A stretch of DNA of 64,000 bases from Herbaspirillum rubrisubalbicans (lineage in GTDB: Bacteria > Pseudomonadota > Gammaproteobacteria > Burkholderiales > Burkholderiaceae_D): NCBI RefSeq assembly GCF_003719195.1, contig NZ_CP024996.1, forward strand, positions 5,456,001 to 5,520,000, written 5' to 3'. This document shows, in pieces, positions 55,578 through 63,739 of this stretch; position 1 is the stretch's first letter, and the number at the start of each line of letters is the position of its first letter. Below the pieces are notes generated by a model. It worked only from the letters and a program-made list of their open reading frames with translations, did no database searches and was not told the origin of the DNA. Made by a program: the position numbers and the translations under genes.

Positions 55578-57299
55578 ATGCCCGCACGGTTCGACTTCCT
55601 CTGGCTCGGTTTTCTGCGCAAGATCGAGATCCGCTATCGGCTCATCACTTCCTTCATCCTGGTCTCGTTGGTGCCGCTGGTAATCTCGGGCCTGCTGGCC
55701 TATCGCGAGACCACGCGCGCCACTCAGGACAAAGTGCGCGCCTACTCGGTACAGGTGGCCAAGCAGATCGCGCAGAACCTGATGCTGCGTATGGAAAGAA
55801 TCGAGGACACCAGCGAAGAGCTGGCGCTGTCGGATAAATTGCAACGCCTGCTGGGGGACTACTACAGCGGTAGCGAAGCCGCCAGTGCCACCGCTCGCAG
55901 CGCCGTGGCGCGGGTATTGCTGGACACCTATGGCTCGCTGCCGGACGTGAACCAGAAGTACTTGCTGGACCGCAAGCGCCAGGTGATCGACCCGCAGATC
56001 TTCGCCCCCCTGGCCAGCAGCATCGGTCGCGTGGCTGAGGAAGCCCCGGACCTCAGCGGCCGTGCCTGGTGGACGCTCTATAACGGCGGCCATGGCCAGA
56101 AGAGCGTGGCCATGCTGCGCGAGATCCGCTTTACCGGCAACAACCGGCCGGCCGGCATTCTCTTCGTGGGGGTGCGACCAAGCTATTTCTTCAGTATCTT
56201 CGAAGGCGTGGATCTGGGCTACGATTCCAGCATCTTCATCGTCGACGCCAGCGACGGCACGGTGGTGGTCCAAAGCCGCGAAAGCAACGCCAGCACGGTC
56301 GACCCGGCCTTGCTGGAAGGCATCACCGCCAGCCTCACGCAACGCCGCAGCAGCGACTTCATCGCCTATACGCGGGCCGACAAGACGCGCTACTACGCCG
56401 CCATCGCCCAACTGCCGCACACCTCGTGGTGGGTGGTCAGCGCCACCCCCAGCGACAAGCTCAACGCCGACACCCGCTCGGTGCGCGACAAGATCATCGC
56501 CATCGGCCTGCTCTGCTTTGCCGCTTCGCTGCTGCTCTCAGCACTCATCGCGCGCAGCATCAGCCTGCCCTTGCAGCGCCTGGTGGGCGCCATGCGCGAG
56601 GCCGGCAGCGGCGACACCACGGTGCGGGTGGAGCAAGCTGGGGACGATGAAATTACGGTGCTGTCGCGCAAGTTCAACGAGATGGCCGGCAAGCTGCAGC
56701 AGCACAAGGAAGAACTGGAACAACAGGTGGCGCTGCGCACGCGTGAACTGGAACGCGCCAACCGCAAGCTGGAGGCGCTCTCGGCCACCGATGGCCTGAC
56801 CGGGGTCGCCAACCGACGCCGCTTCGATGAAGCGCTGGTCAATGAGCTGCGGCGTTCGGTGCGCTCCGGTCATGCGTTGGCCCTGCTGATGCTGGATGTG
56901 GATTACTTCAAGAAATACAACGACCGCTACGGCCACCTGGCGGGCGACGAATGCCTGCGCATCGTGGCGCGCGTGCTGCAGAAGAGTTCGCGCCGCGCGA
57001 CCGACCTGGTCGCGCGCTATGGCGGCGAGGAATTCAGCGTCATCATCGCCGAGAGTGATACCGCCCATGCCTTGCAGCAGGCCGAGAACATCTGCCAAGC
57101 CATCTTCGAGCTCAAGCTGCCCCATGCCGACTCGCCCTTCGGCTACATCACCGCCAGCATCGGCGTAGCCTCGCTGCTGCCGGACGAGCACACCAGCGCC
57201 GAACAGATGCTGCGCATCGCCGACCAGGCGCTGTACCATGCCAAATACCAGGGACGCAACCGGGTGGTGCTGGGCAGCGATGCAACCCAGGATCTGTAA
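55578..57299 (+). CDS. Membrane diguanylate cyclase, Cache-HAMP-GGDEF
   Basis: A 573-residue inner-membrane sensor that makes cyclic di-GMP. Order: TM1 (about residues 21-41), periplasmic double-Cache-like domain (about 45-300; FVGVRPSYFFSIFEG and SSIFIVDASDGTVVVQS), TM2 (about 306-327), HAMP (about 328-375), coiled coil (HKEELEQQVALRTRELERANRKLEAL) and GGDEF. The active-site GGEEF is at about 482-486, preceded by RATD, an inhibitory I-site RxxD at the right distance. It is therefore likely active and product-inhibited. The gene starts 14 bases after the binding-lipoprotein stop codon, in one operon. Confidence 0.92.
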   Translation: MPARFDFLWLGFLRKIEIRYRLITSFILVSLVPLVISGLLAYRETTRATQDKVRAYSVQVAKQIAQNLMLRMERIEDTSEELALSDKLQRLLGDYYSGSEAASATARSAVARVLLDTYGSLPDVNQKYLLDRKRQVIDPQIFAPLASSIGRVAEEAPDLSGRAWWTLYNGGHGQKSVAMLREIRFTGNNRPAGILFVGVRPSYFFSIFEGVDLGYDSSIFIVDASDGTVVVQSRESNASTVDPALLEGITASLTQRRSSDFIAYTRADKTRYYAAIAQLPHTSWWVVSATPSDKLNADTRSVRDKIIAIGLLCFAASLLLSALIARSISLPLQRLVGAMREAGSGDTTVRVEQAGDDEITVLSRKFNEMAGKLQQHKEELEQQVALRTRELERANRKLEALSATDGLTGVANRRRFDEALVNELRRSVRSGHALALLMLDVDYFKKYNDRYGHLAGDECLRIVARVLQKSSRRATDLVARYGGEEFSVIIAESDTAHALQQAENICQAIFELKLPHADSPFGYITASIGVASLLPDEHTSAEQMLRIADQALYHAKYQGRNRVVLGSDATQDL

Positions 57300-57478
57300 C
57301 CGTCCCCAATTTCTATCATCCTGTTATTCAAGCCGGGCTGACAATACGCTGACGGTAGCAGGGGGGCGCATGGCAAATGCAAAGTTAGGTCAAAACACTC
57401 GTTGCGGCTCTGAACCAATGTCTTCGCGCTGCATCATATCTCCATACCAACCATCATTTCAGAAGAGAGGTATTGCAG

Positions 57479-58306
57479 ATGAGCCCGAGTCGCCAAGAAA
57501 AAAAACACTGGACTATCGATGACATCGATCTGGACCGTATCGATCGAGAGCGGGTGCGACAGGATGAAGACCTGTTCTATCTGGTGGCCTGCGCCTCCTT
57601 CGTCGAAAGCGGCTCCGACCTCTACACCCAGAACCTGGTGCAATACTACGCGGGCGATGCCGAAGTCGAGACCTGGCTGCGCGAGCAGTGGGAGCAGGAA
57701 GAGCTGCAGCACGGTGCAGCCCTGCGCGCCTATGTCGAGCATGTCTGGCCGGAGTTCGACTGGCAGCGCGCCTATCAGGGCTTCCTCGACGAATACTCGC
57801 AGTATTGCAAGGTCGAACTGCTGGAACCGACGCGCGCCCAGGAGCTGGCCGCGCGTTGCGTGGTCGAGACCGGCACCTCGACTTATTACCGCGCCCTGGC
57901 GCGGGCCACCGATGAACCGGTCTTGAAGCACCTGGCCGGTTTGATCGCCAATGACGAAGTCAATCACTACAAGCACTTCTACCAATACTTCCGGCGCTAC
58001 CGCCGCCAGGAAAACATCGGTCGCTCGCGCGTGCTGAGCACACTGAGCCGCCGTACCCTGGAATTGAAGAGCGAGGATGCCGATTGCGCCATCCGTCACG
58101 TCGCCCTGGTGTACAAGCCCGAGCTGGCCGCCGATCCGGCGCGCCTGAAGGAACTGGCCTCGCGCATGAGTCGCACCGTGCGCGTCAATCTCAAACCCGA
58201 GACCACCATCAAGATGATCATGCGCCCGCTGGAGTTGCCGGTGATGCTGCAGAACATGATCGAATTCCCGCTGCGGCAATTCATGCAGCGGGTGCTGCTG
58301 CGTTGA
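57479..58306 (+). CDS. Ferritin-like domain protein
   Basis: A 275-residue cytoplasmic protein whose central part looks like a four-helix ferritin-like bundle with di-iron ligands: WEQEELQHGAALRAYVEH (ExxH), VVETGTSTYYRALAR and IANDEVNHYKHFYQYFRRYR (ExxH). It is related in pattern to the acyl-ACP desaturase/ferritin-like superfamily of betaproteobacteria. The reaction is unknown; an oxygenase or a desaturase are possible. The ATG at 57479 follows GAGAGG. It lies 179 bases after the diguanylate cyclase gene; whether they are co-transcribed is unclear. Confidence 0.78.
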   Translation: MSPSRQEKKHWTIDDIDLDRIDRERVRQDEDLFYLVACASFVESGSDLYTQNLVQYYAGDAEVETWLREQWEQEELQHGAALRAYVEHVWPEFDWQRAYQGFLDEYSQYCKVELLEPTRAQELAARCVVETGTSTYYRALARATDEPVLKHLAGLIANDEVNHYKHFYQYFRRYRRQENIGRSRVLSTLSRRTLELKSEDADCAIRHVALVYKPELAADPARLKELASRMSRTVRVNLKPETTIKMIMRPLELPVMLQNMIEFPLRQFMQRVLLR

Positions 58307-58362
58307 TCCAGGATCGCCCACAGCACCAAGCTGGGTCACGGGTTTTCTCGCGGGTTGAAAGC

Positions 58363-58376
58363 GATTGTTAACAATC
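58363..58376. promoter_or_regulatory. 14-bp perfect palindrome upstream of urtA
   Basis: GATTGTT/AACAATC, with a further GAACAATC half-copy immediately after (58378-58385). Candidate binding site for a dimeric regulator. It is 57 bases after the ferritin-like gene and 314 bases before urtA; its target is uncertain. Confidence 0.45.
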
Positions 58377-58385
58377 TGAACAATC

Positions 58386-58413
58386 TTGCAGGCGCTTGGT
58401 CAATTGCCTGCAA
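58386..58413. promoter_or_regulatory. Interrupted palindrome TTGCAGGC-N12-GCCTGCAA
   Basis: Two exactly complementary 8-base arms separated by 12 bases. The full length (28 bases) and spacing suit a dimeric or looped regulator, or a weak hairpin at the 3' end of the ferritin-like transcript. No T tract follows. Confidence 0.4.
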
Positions 58414-58619
58414 ACCCGCCTGGCATGGCGCTTTCGACGGCGCACCAAGATCGCGCGCAGCCGAGCGCCAGGCTGGTGAATATTGCTGCTGCGATACGAT
58501 GCTGTCGACAATGGCGCTCGGCTTTGGTGCGCAATTCTGATGTAGCAGACAACATTTCCCCCCTCCCATCCTCCCTCCCGCCCCGCTTTGATGCAGCCGG
58601 CGCGCCCATTGTCGGGCAT

Positions 58620-58635
58620 TGGCACGCAATCTGCT
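58620..58635 (+). promoter_or_regulatory. Sigma-54 (RpoN) promoter of urtA
   Basis: TGGCACGCAATCTGCT matches the consensus TGGCACN5TTGCW at all but one conserved position. The essential GG (58621-58622) and GC (58633-58634) are exactly ten bases apart. It lies 55 bases before the urtA ATG. Nitrogen-regulated urea transporters are commonly driven this way with NtrC. Confidence 0.78.
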
Positions 58636-58690
58636 AAAGCGACTGGGCAGTGAAAAAAATCTTCCAAAACTTTTCTCGAGGGAGCACTAC

Positions 58691-59944
58691 ATGTCACGTC
58701 GTACCGTACTGAAAGCCACCGCTCTGGGCGCATTCGCACTGGCCGCATCCTCCTGGCTGCCGTCGGCCTTCGCTGCCGACACCATCAAGGTCGGTATCCT
58801 GCATTCGCTGTCGGGCACCATGGCCATCTCCGAAACGTCCCTGAAGGACGTGGCTCTGATGACCATCGATGAGATCAACGCCGCCGGCGGCGTGATGGGC
58901 AAGAAGCTCGAACCGGTGGTGGTCGACCCCGCCTCGAACTGGCCGCTGTTCGCCGAAAAGGCCCGCCAGCTGATCTCGCAGGACAAGGTCTCGGTGGTGT
59001 TCGGCTGCTGGACTTCAGTGTCGCGCAAGTCGGTGCTGCCGGTCTTCAAGGAATTGAACAGCCTGCTGTTCTACCCGGTACAGTACGAAGGTGAAGAACT
59101 GGAGAAGAACGTCTTCTATACCGGTGCGGCGCCCAACCAGCAAGCCATTCCGGCCGTGGAATACCTGATGTCCAAGGAAGGCGGCGGCGCCAAGCGCTTC
59201 GTGCTCTTGGGTACCGACTACGTCTATCCGCGTACCACCAACAAGATCCTGCGCGCCTTCCTGCACAGCAAGGGCGTGAAGGATTCCGACATCGACGAGG
59301 TCTACACCCCGTTCGGCCATTCCGACTACCAGACCATCGTGGCCAACATCAAGAAGTTCTCCGCCGGTGGCAAGACCGCTGTGATCTCGACCATCAATGG
59401 CGACTCCAACGTGCCCTTCTACAAGGAACTGGGCAACGCCGGCCTGAAGGCAACCGACGTGCCGGTGGTGGCATTCTCGGTGGGTGAAGAAGAATTGCGC
59501 GGTGTCGATACCAAGCCGCTGGTGGGCCACCTGGCGGCCTGGAACTACTTCGAATCGGTGAAGAATCCGGTCAACGCCGCCTTCATCAAGAAGTGGAAGG
59601 CCTACGCCAAGGCCAAGAACCTGCCCAACGCCGATACCGTCGTGACCAACGACCCGATGGAAGCCACCTACGTCGGCATCCACATGTGGGCACAGGCCGT
59701 GGAAAAGGCCAAGTCCACCGACACCGACAAGGTGATCGCCGCCATGGCTGGCCAGACCTTCAAGGCGCCGTCGGGCTACACGCTGGAAATGGACAAGACC
59801 AACCACCACCTGCATAAGCCGGTGATGATCGGCGAAATCAAGGCCGATGGTCAGTTCAACGTGGTCTACAAGACCAAGACCACCATCCGCGCGCAACCGT
59901 GGAGCCCGTACATCCCGGGTAACGAAAGCAAGCAAAAGAACTAA
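58691..59944 (+). CDS. urtA: Urea ABC transporter, substrate-binding protein
   Basis: A 417-residue branched-chain-amino-acid-type binding protein for urea. Signal peptide MSRRTVLKATALGAFALAASSWLPSAFA carries a twin-arginine-like SRRTVLK motif. The mature protein shows IKVGILHSLSGTMAISETSLKDVALMTIDEINAAGGVMG and the urea-type segments VFGCWTSVSRKSVLPVFKELNSLLFYPVQYEGEE and VVAFSVGEEELRGVDTKPLVGHLAAWNYF. The ATG at 58691 follows GAGGGAG. First gene of urtABCDE, behind the sigma-54 promoter. Confidence 0.95.
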   Translation: MSRRTVLKATALGAFALAASSWLPSAFAADTIKVGILHSLSGTMAISETSLKDVALMTIDEINAAGGVMGKKLEPVVVDPASNWPLFAEKARQLISQDKVSVVFGCWTSVSRKSVLPVFKELNSLLFYPVQYEGEELEKNVFYTGAAPNQQAIPAVEYLMSKEGGGAKRFVLLGTDYVYPRTTNKILRAFLHSKGVKDSDIDEVYTPFGHSDYQTIVANIKKFSAGGKTAVISTINGDSNVPFYKELGNAGLKATDVPVVAFSVGEEELRGVDTKPLVGHLAAWNYFESVKNPVNAAFIKKWKAYAKAKNLPNADTVVTNDPMEATYVGIHMWAQAVEKAKSTDTDKVIAAMAGQTFKAPSGYTLEMDKTNHHLHKPVMIGEIKADGQFNVVYKTKTTIRAQPWSPYIPGNESKQKN

Positions 59945-59959
59945 GCTTGCCGTTGTTGT

Positions 59960-59981
59960 AAGGCGTTCTTCGGAGCGCCTT
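59960..59981 (+). terminator. Intercistronic UUCG-loop hairpin between urtA and urtB
   Basis: AAGGCGTT-CTTCGG-AGCGCCTT forms a stem with a C(UUCG)G tetraloop, a very stable cap, and only one wobble. It begins 15 bases after urtA. No T run follows, so it more likely stabilises the urtA message than ends transcription. Confidence 0.6.
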
Positions 59982-60111
59982 CGCCCGGCCCGCGCGGCCG
60001 CGTGAAGACGCTCCGTCCGCCCCACGCATTTCCCTCCACAAGAAGAACGCCCGACGATTCGCACCGGCGACCGCAGTCTGCCCGGCCCGCGCTTCGAGGC
60101 GCACACCGACC

Positions 60112-61728
60112 ATGAAACCAGCCATCCAGTTCCTACGCGGGCTGCTCGCGACCTGGCTCTGCGCCCATGCCTTGGGAGCATTCGCAGCCATCGATCCGGC
60201 CCTGCTCAAGCCCCTTGGCGGAGACGACCCCGACGCGCGCATCGACGCCGTCAACCAGATTGCCGCGCTGGCCAATGAAGACGCGCTCAAGATCCTCAAT
60301 GCCTTGAACAGCGACGCGCTCTACGTCACACCCGCCGGCGAGGTGCTCATCGTCGACGATTCCGGCAAGGCCTTCAACCCGGCCACCGACCAGAGCGGTC
60401 CGGCCCCCGATGATGCCGAAGGCATCACCGTCAACAACCGCCTGCGCGGCGCCGTCGAGGGCGCGCTCTCGGGTCTGAAGCTGCTCTCGCCGCAACGCGA
60501 TGAGCGCCTGGCGGCGGCCAATGATCTGCTCAAGAATGCCGACCCGGCCCAGATCCCGCTGATCGTCAAGGCACTGGCCAAGGAAAGCGATCCGCAGATC
60601 AAGGACGTGCTGCAACAGGTGCAGGCCACCGCCAACCTGCATTCGCCCGACCCGGCCGCGCGCCGCGCCGCCGTCAAGACGCTGGCCGACACCACCAATG
60701 CCTCGTTGAAGCCGGCCCTGGAAAACATGCTGGCCAAGAATCCCGATGGCTCCTATGTCGAACCGGATGAAGGCGTGCGGGTGGAAGCCGTGCGCACCCT
60801 GGCTGCGCTGGACCGCCACCTGGCCATCGTCGATTTTGCCGGCAAGCTGTTCTATGGCATCTCGCTGGGCAGTGTGCTGCTGCTGGCGGCCCTGGGCCTG
60901 GCTATCACCTTCGGTCTGATGGGCATCATCAACATGGCCCATGGTGAATTGCTGATGATCGGCGCCTATACCACCTATGTGTGCCAGTTGGTATTCCGCA
61001 AGTTCTTCCCCGGCGCCATCGATGCCTACCTGGTCGTGGCCTTGCCCGCGGCCTTCATCGTCGCCGCTGCGGTAGGCATTGCGCTGGAACGCCTGGTAAT
61101 CCGTTGGCTCTATGGCCGTCCGCTGGAAACCCTGCTGTGCACCTGGGGCATCAGCCTCATGCTCATGCAATGCGTGCGCTCCATCTTCGGCGCCCAGAAC
61201 GTGGAAGTGGCCAACCCGAGCTGGATGTCGGGCGGCGTCACGGTGCTGGGTTCGCTGGTGCTGTCCTATAACCGCATCGTGATCGTGTTCTTCGCGCTGT
61301 TCGTGGTATTCGCGGTGTGGCTGATCTTGAACAAGACCCGCCTGGGTCTGTTCGTGCGGGCCGTCACGCAGAATCGCCGCATGGCCGACTGCGTGGGCGT
61401 GTCCACCGGCAAGATCGACATGATGACCTTCGGTCTCGGTTGCGGCATCGCCGGTCTGGGTGGCGTGGCGCTCTCGCAGTTGGGCAACGTCGGTCCAGAC
61501 CTGGGACAGGGTTACATCGTGGATTCGTTCATGGTGGTGGTGCTGGGCGGCGTGGGTCAGTTGGCCGGTACCGTCATCGCTGCCTTCGGCCTGGGCGAAG
61601 TCAACAAATTCCTGGAGCCGATGGCCGGCGCCGTGCTGGCCAAGATCGCCATCCTGGTCTTCATCATCGTATTCATCCAGAAGCGTCCGCAAGGCCTCTT
61701 CGCACTCAAGGGAAGGAGCGTGGAATGA
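60112..61728 (+). CDS. urtB: Urea ABC transporter, permease UrtB
   Basis: A 538-residue inner-membrane protein. A signal peptide (MKPAIQFLRGLLATWLCAHALGAFA) and an N-terminal helical-repeat domain of about 210 residues (DARIDAVNQIAALANEDALKIL...) precede the LivH-type permease domain (SLGSVLLLAALGLAITFGLMGIINMAHGELLMIGAY onward, about eight helices). The extra N-terminal domain and this length are standard for proteobacterial UrtB. It lies 167 bases after urtA and overlaps urtC (ATGA). Confidence 0.94.
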   Translation: MKPAIQFLRGLLATWLCAHALGAFAAIDPALLKPLGGDDPDARIDAVNQIAALANEDALKILNALNSDALYVTPAGEVLIVDDSGKAFNPATDQSGPAPDDAEGITVNNRLRGAVEGALSGLKLLSPQRDERLAAANDLLKNADPAQIPLIVKALAKESDPQIKDVLQQVQATANLHSPDPAARRAAVKTLADTTNASLKPALENMLAKNPDGSYVEPDEGVRVEAVRTLAALDRHLAIVDFAGKLFYGISLGSVLLLAALGLAITFGLMGIINMAHGELLMIGAYTTYVCQLVFRKFFPGAIDAYLVVALPAAFIVAAAVGIALERLVIRWLYGRPLETLLCTWGISLMLMQCVRSIFGAQNVEVANPSWMSGGVTVLGSLVLSYNRIVIVFFALFVVFAVWLILNKTRLGLFVRAVTQNRRMADCVGVSTGKIDMMTFGLGCGIAGLGGVALSQLGNVGPDLGQGYIVDSFMVVVLGGVGQLAGTVIAAFGLGEVNKFLEPMAGAVLAKIAILVFIIVFIQKRPQGLFALKGRSVE

Positions 61729-62855
61729 GCACCATGATCATGCGCCCCTCGCTGTTCAATCGTCCGGCCTGGACCGGCATCGTCGTCTGCACCATCGTCC
61801 TGGCGCTGCTGCCGATCTGCAATCTGCTGTTCCCGGCAGGCAGCGCGCTGCACGTGTCGTCCTACACCGTCGCTCTGGTCGGAAAGTTCATGTGCTATGC
61901 CATGGCGGCCCTGGCCCTGGACCTGGTATGGGGCTACACGGGCATCCTGTCGCTGGGACATGGCGTTTTCTTCGCATTGGGCGGATACGCCCATGGCATG
62001 TACCTGATGCGCGCCATCGGCCGTGAGGGCGTGTACCAGAGCGACCTGCCGGACTTCATGGTGTTCCTGAACTGGAAGGCCTATCCCTGGTACTGGTGGA
62101 TGACGGATCACTTCTGGTTCTCCATGCTGCTGGTGGTGCTGGTGCCGGGTCTGTTGGCCTTCGTGTTCGGTTACTTTGCCTTCCGTTCGCGCATCAAGGG
62201 CGTGTATTTCTCCATCATCACGCAGGCCATGACCTTCGCCTTCATGCTGCTGTTCTTCCGTAACGACACCGGCTTTGGCGGCAACAACGGCTTCACCGAC
62301 TTCAAGCGCATCCTCGGCTTCACCATCACCGCGCCGACCACCAAGGCGGTGCTGTACCTGGTGACGCTGGCGCTTCTGTTCGGTGCGCTGGTGCTGTGTC
62401 GCATGATCGTCACTTCCAAGCTGGGCCGCGTGCTGCAAGGCGTGCGCGATTCCGAATCGCGGCTCATGTTCATCGGCTACAACCCGCTGTGGTTCAAGCT
62501 TTTCGTGTGGACACTCTCGGCCGTGATCTGCGGTATCGCAGGTGCGCTGTACGTGCCGCAGGTGGGCATCATCAATCCCTCCGAAATGTCGCCGGCCAAT
62601 TCCATCGAGATGGTGATCTGGGCCGCCGTCGGTGGCCGTGGCACGCTGATCGGCCCCATCATCGGCGCCTTCACCGTCAATGGTCTGAAGAGCTGGTTCA
62701 CTGCGGCCTTCCCCGACCTGTGGCTGTATGCGCTGGGACTGATCTTCATCCTGGTCACGCTGTTCCTGCCGCAGGGCATCCTGGGACTGGTGCAGAAATT
62801 CAAGAAACGCGATGCAGCGCCCGCCGAAGGCAATGCATCCAAGGAGGCAGCATGA
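61725..62855 (+). CDS. urtC: Urea ABC transporter, permease UrtC
   Basis: A 376-residue LivM-type permease with about ten helices; LALDLVWGYTGILSLGHGVFFALGGYAHGMYL and GKYGPIIGAF-like C-terminal helices (GGRGTLIGPIIGAFTVNGLKSW) are typical. The EAA-like loop SRLMFIGYNPLWFKLFVW contacts the ATPases. Its ATG overlaps the urtB stop and its stop overlaps the urtD start, so the genes are translationally coupled. Confidence 0.94.
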   Translation: MSTMIMRPSLFNRPAWTGIVVCTIVLALLPICNLLFPAGSALHVSSYTVALVGKFMCYAMAALALDLVWGYTGILSLGHGVFFALGGYAHGMYLMRAIGREGVYQSDLPDFMVFLNWKAYPWYWWMTDHFWFSMLLVVLVPGLLAFVFGYFAFRSRIKGVYFSIITQAMTFAFMLLFFRNDTGFGGNNGFTDFKRILGFTITAPTTKAVLYLVTLALLFGALVLCRMIVTSKLGRVLQGVRDSESRLMFIGYNPLWFKLFVWTLSAVICGIAGALYVPQVGIINPSEMSPANSIEMVIWAAVGGRGTLIGPIIGAFTVNGLKSWFTAAFPDLWLYALGLIFILVTLFLPQGILGLVQKFKKRDAAPAEGNASKEAA

Positions 62856-63721
62856 GTGCAGTCGAACCTGGCAAGAATGCCACCGGCATCGGCGGCCTGG
62901 GCGGCAACGTCGATACACCACGCGCCGATCACGGCACGTCCTACGAGCGCATCAAACCCGAGGGCGTCGATACCACCCACGGCGCCATCCTCTATCTGGA
63001 AAACATCACGGTGTCCTTCGATGGCTTCAAGGCCATCAACAATCTGAACCTGGATATCTCGGTGGGTGAACTGCGCTGCATCATCGGCCCCAATGGCGCG
63101 GGCAAGACCACGATGATGGACGTCATCACCGGCAAGACCCGGCCCACCTCCGGCACCGCCTTCTTCGGCCAGACCATCGACCTGACCAAGATGACCGAAT
63201 ACGAGATCGCCCACGCCGGCATCGGTCGCAAGTTCCAGCGCCCGACGGTGTTCGAGCAGCACACCGTGTTCGAGAATCTGGAACTGGCGATGAAGATGGA
63301 CAAGCGCGTCAAGACCACGCTCTTTGCACGGCTGTCCTCGGAGCAGATCGGCAAGATCGAGGAAATCCTCAAGCTGATCCGTTTGAGCGGACAGGAACAG
63401 CGCATGGCCGGCCTGCTCTCGCACGGCCAGAAGCAATGGCTGGAGATCGGTATGTTGTTGATGCAGGAGCCGCAATTGCTGTTGCTCGATGAACCGGTGG
63501 CCGGCATGTCCGACGCCGAAACCGCGCGCACCGCCGAGTTGTTGAATGAGCTGCGCGGCAAGCATTCCATCATGGTGGTGGAACACGACATGGGCTTCGT
63601 CGAAGAGATTGCCCAAGGTGGCAAGGTGACCGTGCTGCACGAAGGATCGGTGCTGGCCGAGGGCAATATGCGCCAGGTCCAATCCAATGAACGCGTCATC
63701 GAAGTCTACCTGGGACGATAA
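62852..63721 (+). CDS. urtD: Urea ABC transporter, ATP-binding protein UrtD
   Basis: A 289-residue LivG-type ATPase. Walker A GPNGAGKTT, signature LSHGQKQWLEIGMLL (the LSHGQ form is normal in UrtD), Walker B LLLLDEPVAGMSDAET and the H-loop EHDMGFVEEIA are present. An N-terminal extension of about 45 residues (MSAVEPGKNATGIGG...) precedes the domain; the following start candidates do not fit better. The ATG overlaps the urtC stop. Confidence 0.94.
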   Translation: MSAVEPGKNATGIGGLGGNVDTPRADHGTSYERIKPEGVDTTHGAILYLENITVSFDGFKAINNLNLDISVGELRCIIGPNGAGKTTMMDVITGKTRPTSGTAFFGQTIDLTKMTEYEIAHAGIGRKFQRPTVFEQHTVFENLELAMKMDKRVKTTLFARLSSEQIGKIEEILKLIRLSGQEQRMAGLLSHGQKQWLEIGMLLMQEPQLLLLDEPVAGMSDAETARTAELLNELRGKHSIMVVEHDMGFVEEIAQGGKVTVLHEGSVLAEGNMRQVQSNERVIEVYLGR

Positions 63722-63739
63722 GAACGGAGACCCTCATCC

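Larger units (their letters stand above)
58307..58690. promoter_or_regulatory. Control region of the urt urea-transport operon
   Basis: 384 bases with no gene. It holds, in order: the palindrome GATTGTTAACAATC (58363-58376), inverted TTGCAGGC/GCCTGCAA (58386-58413), GCGCACC (58440-58446) and GGTGCGC (58526-58532) half-sites like those of NtrC, a sigma-54 promoter (58620-58635), and the urtA ribosome-binding site (GAGGGAG, 58679-58685). Confidence 0.6.

Noticed and set aside
60133..61692. Minus-strand open frame of 519 codons opposite urtB
   Set aside because: Antisense shadow with His/Gln-rich composition; urtB is certain.
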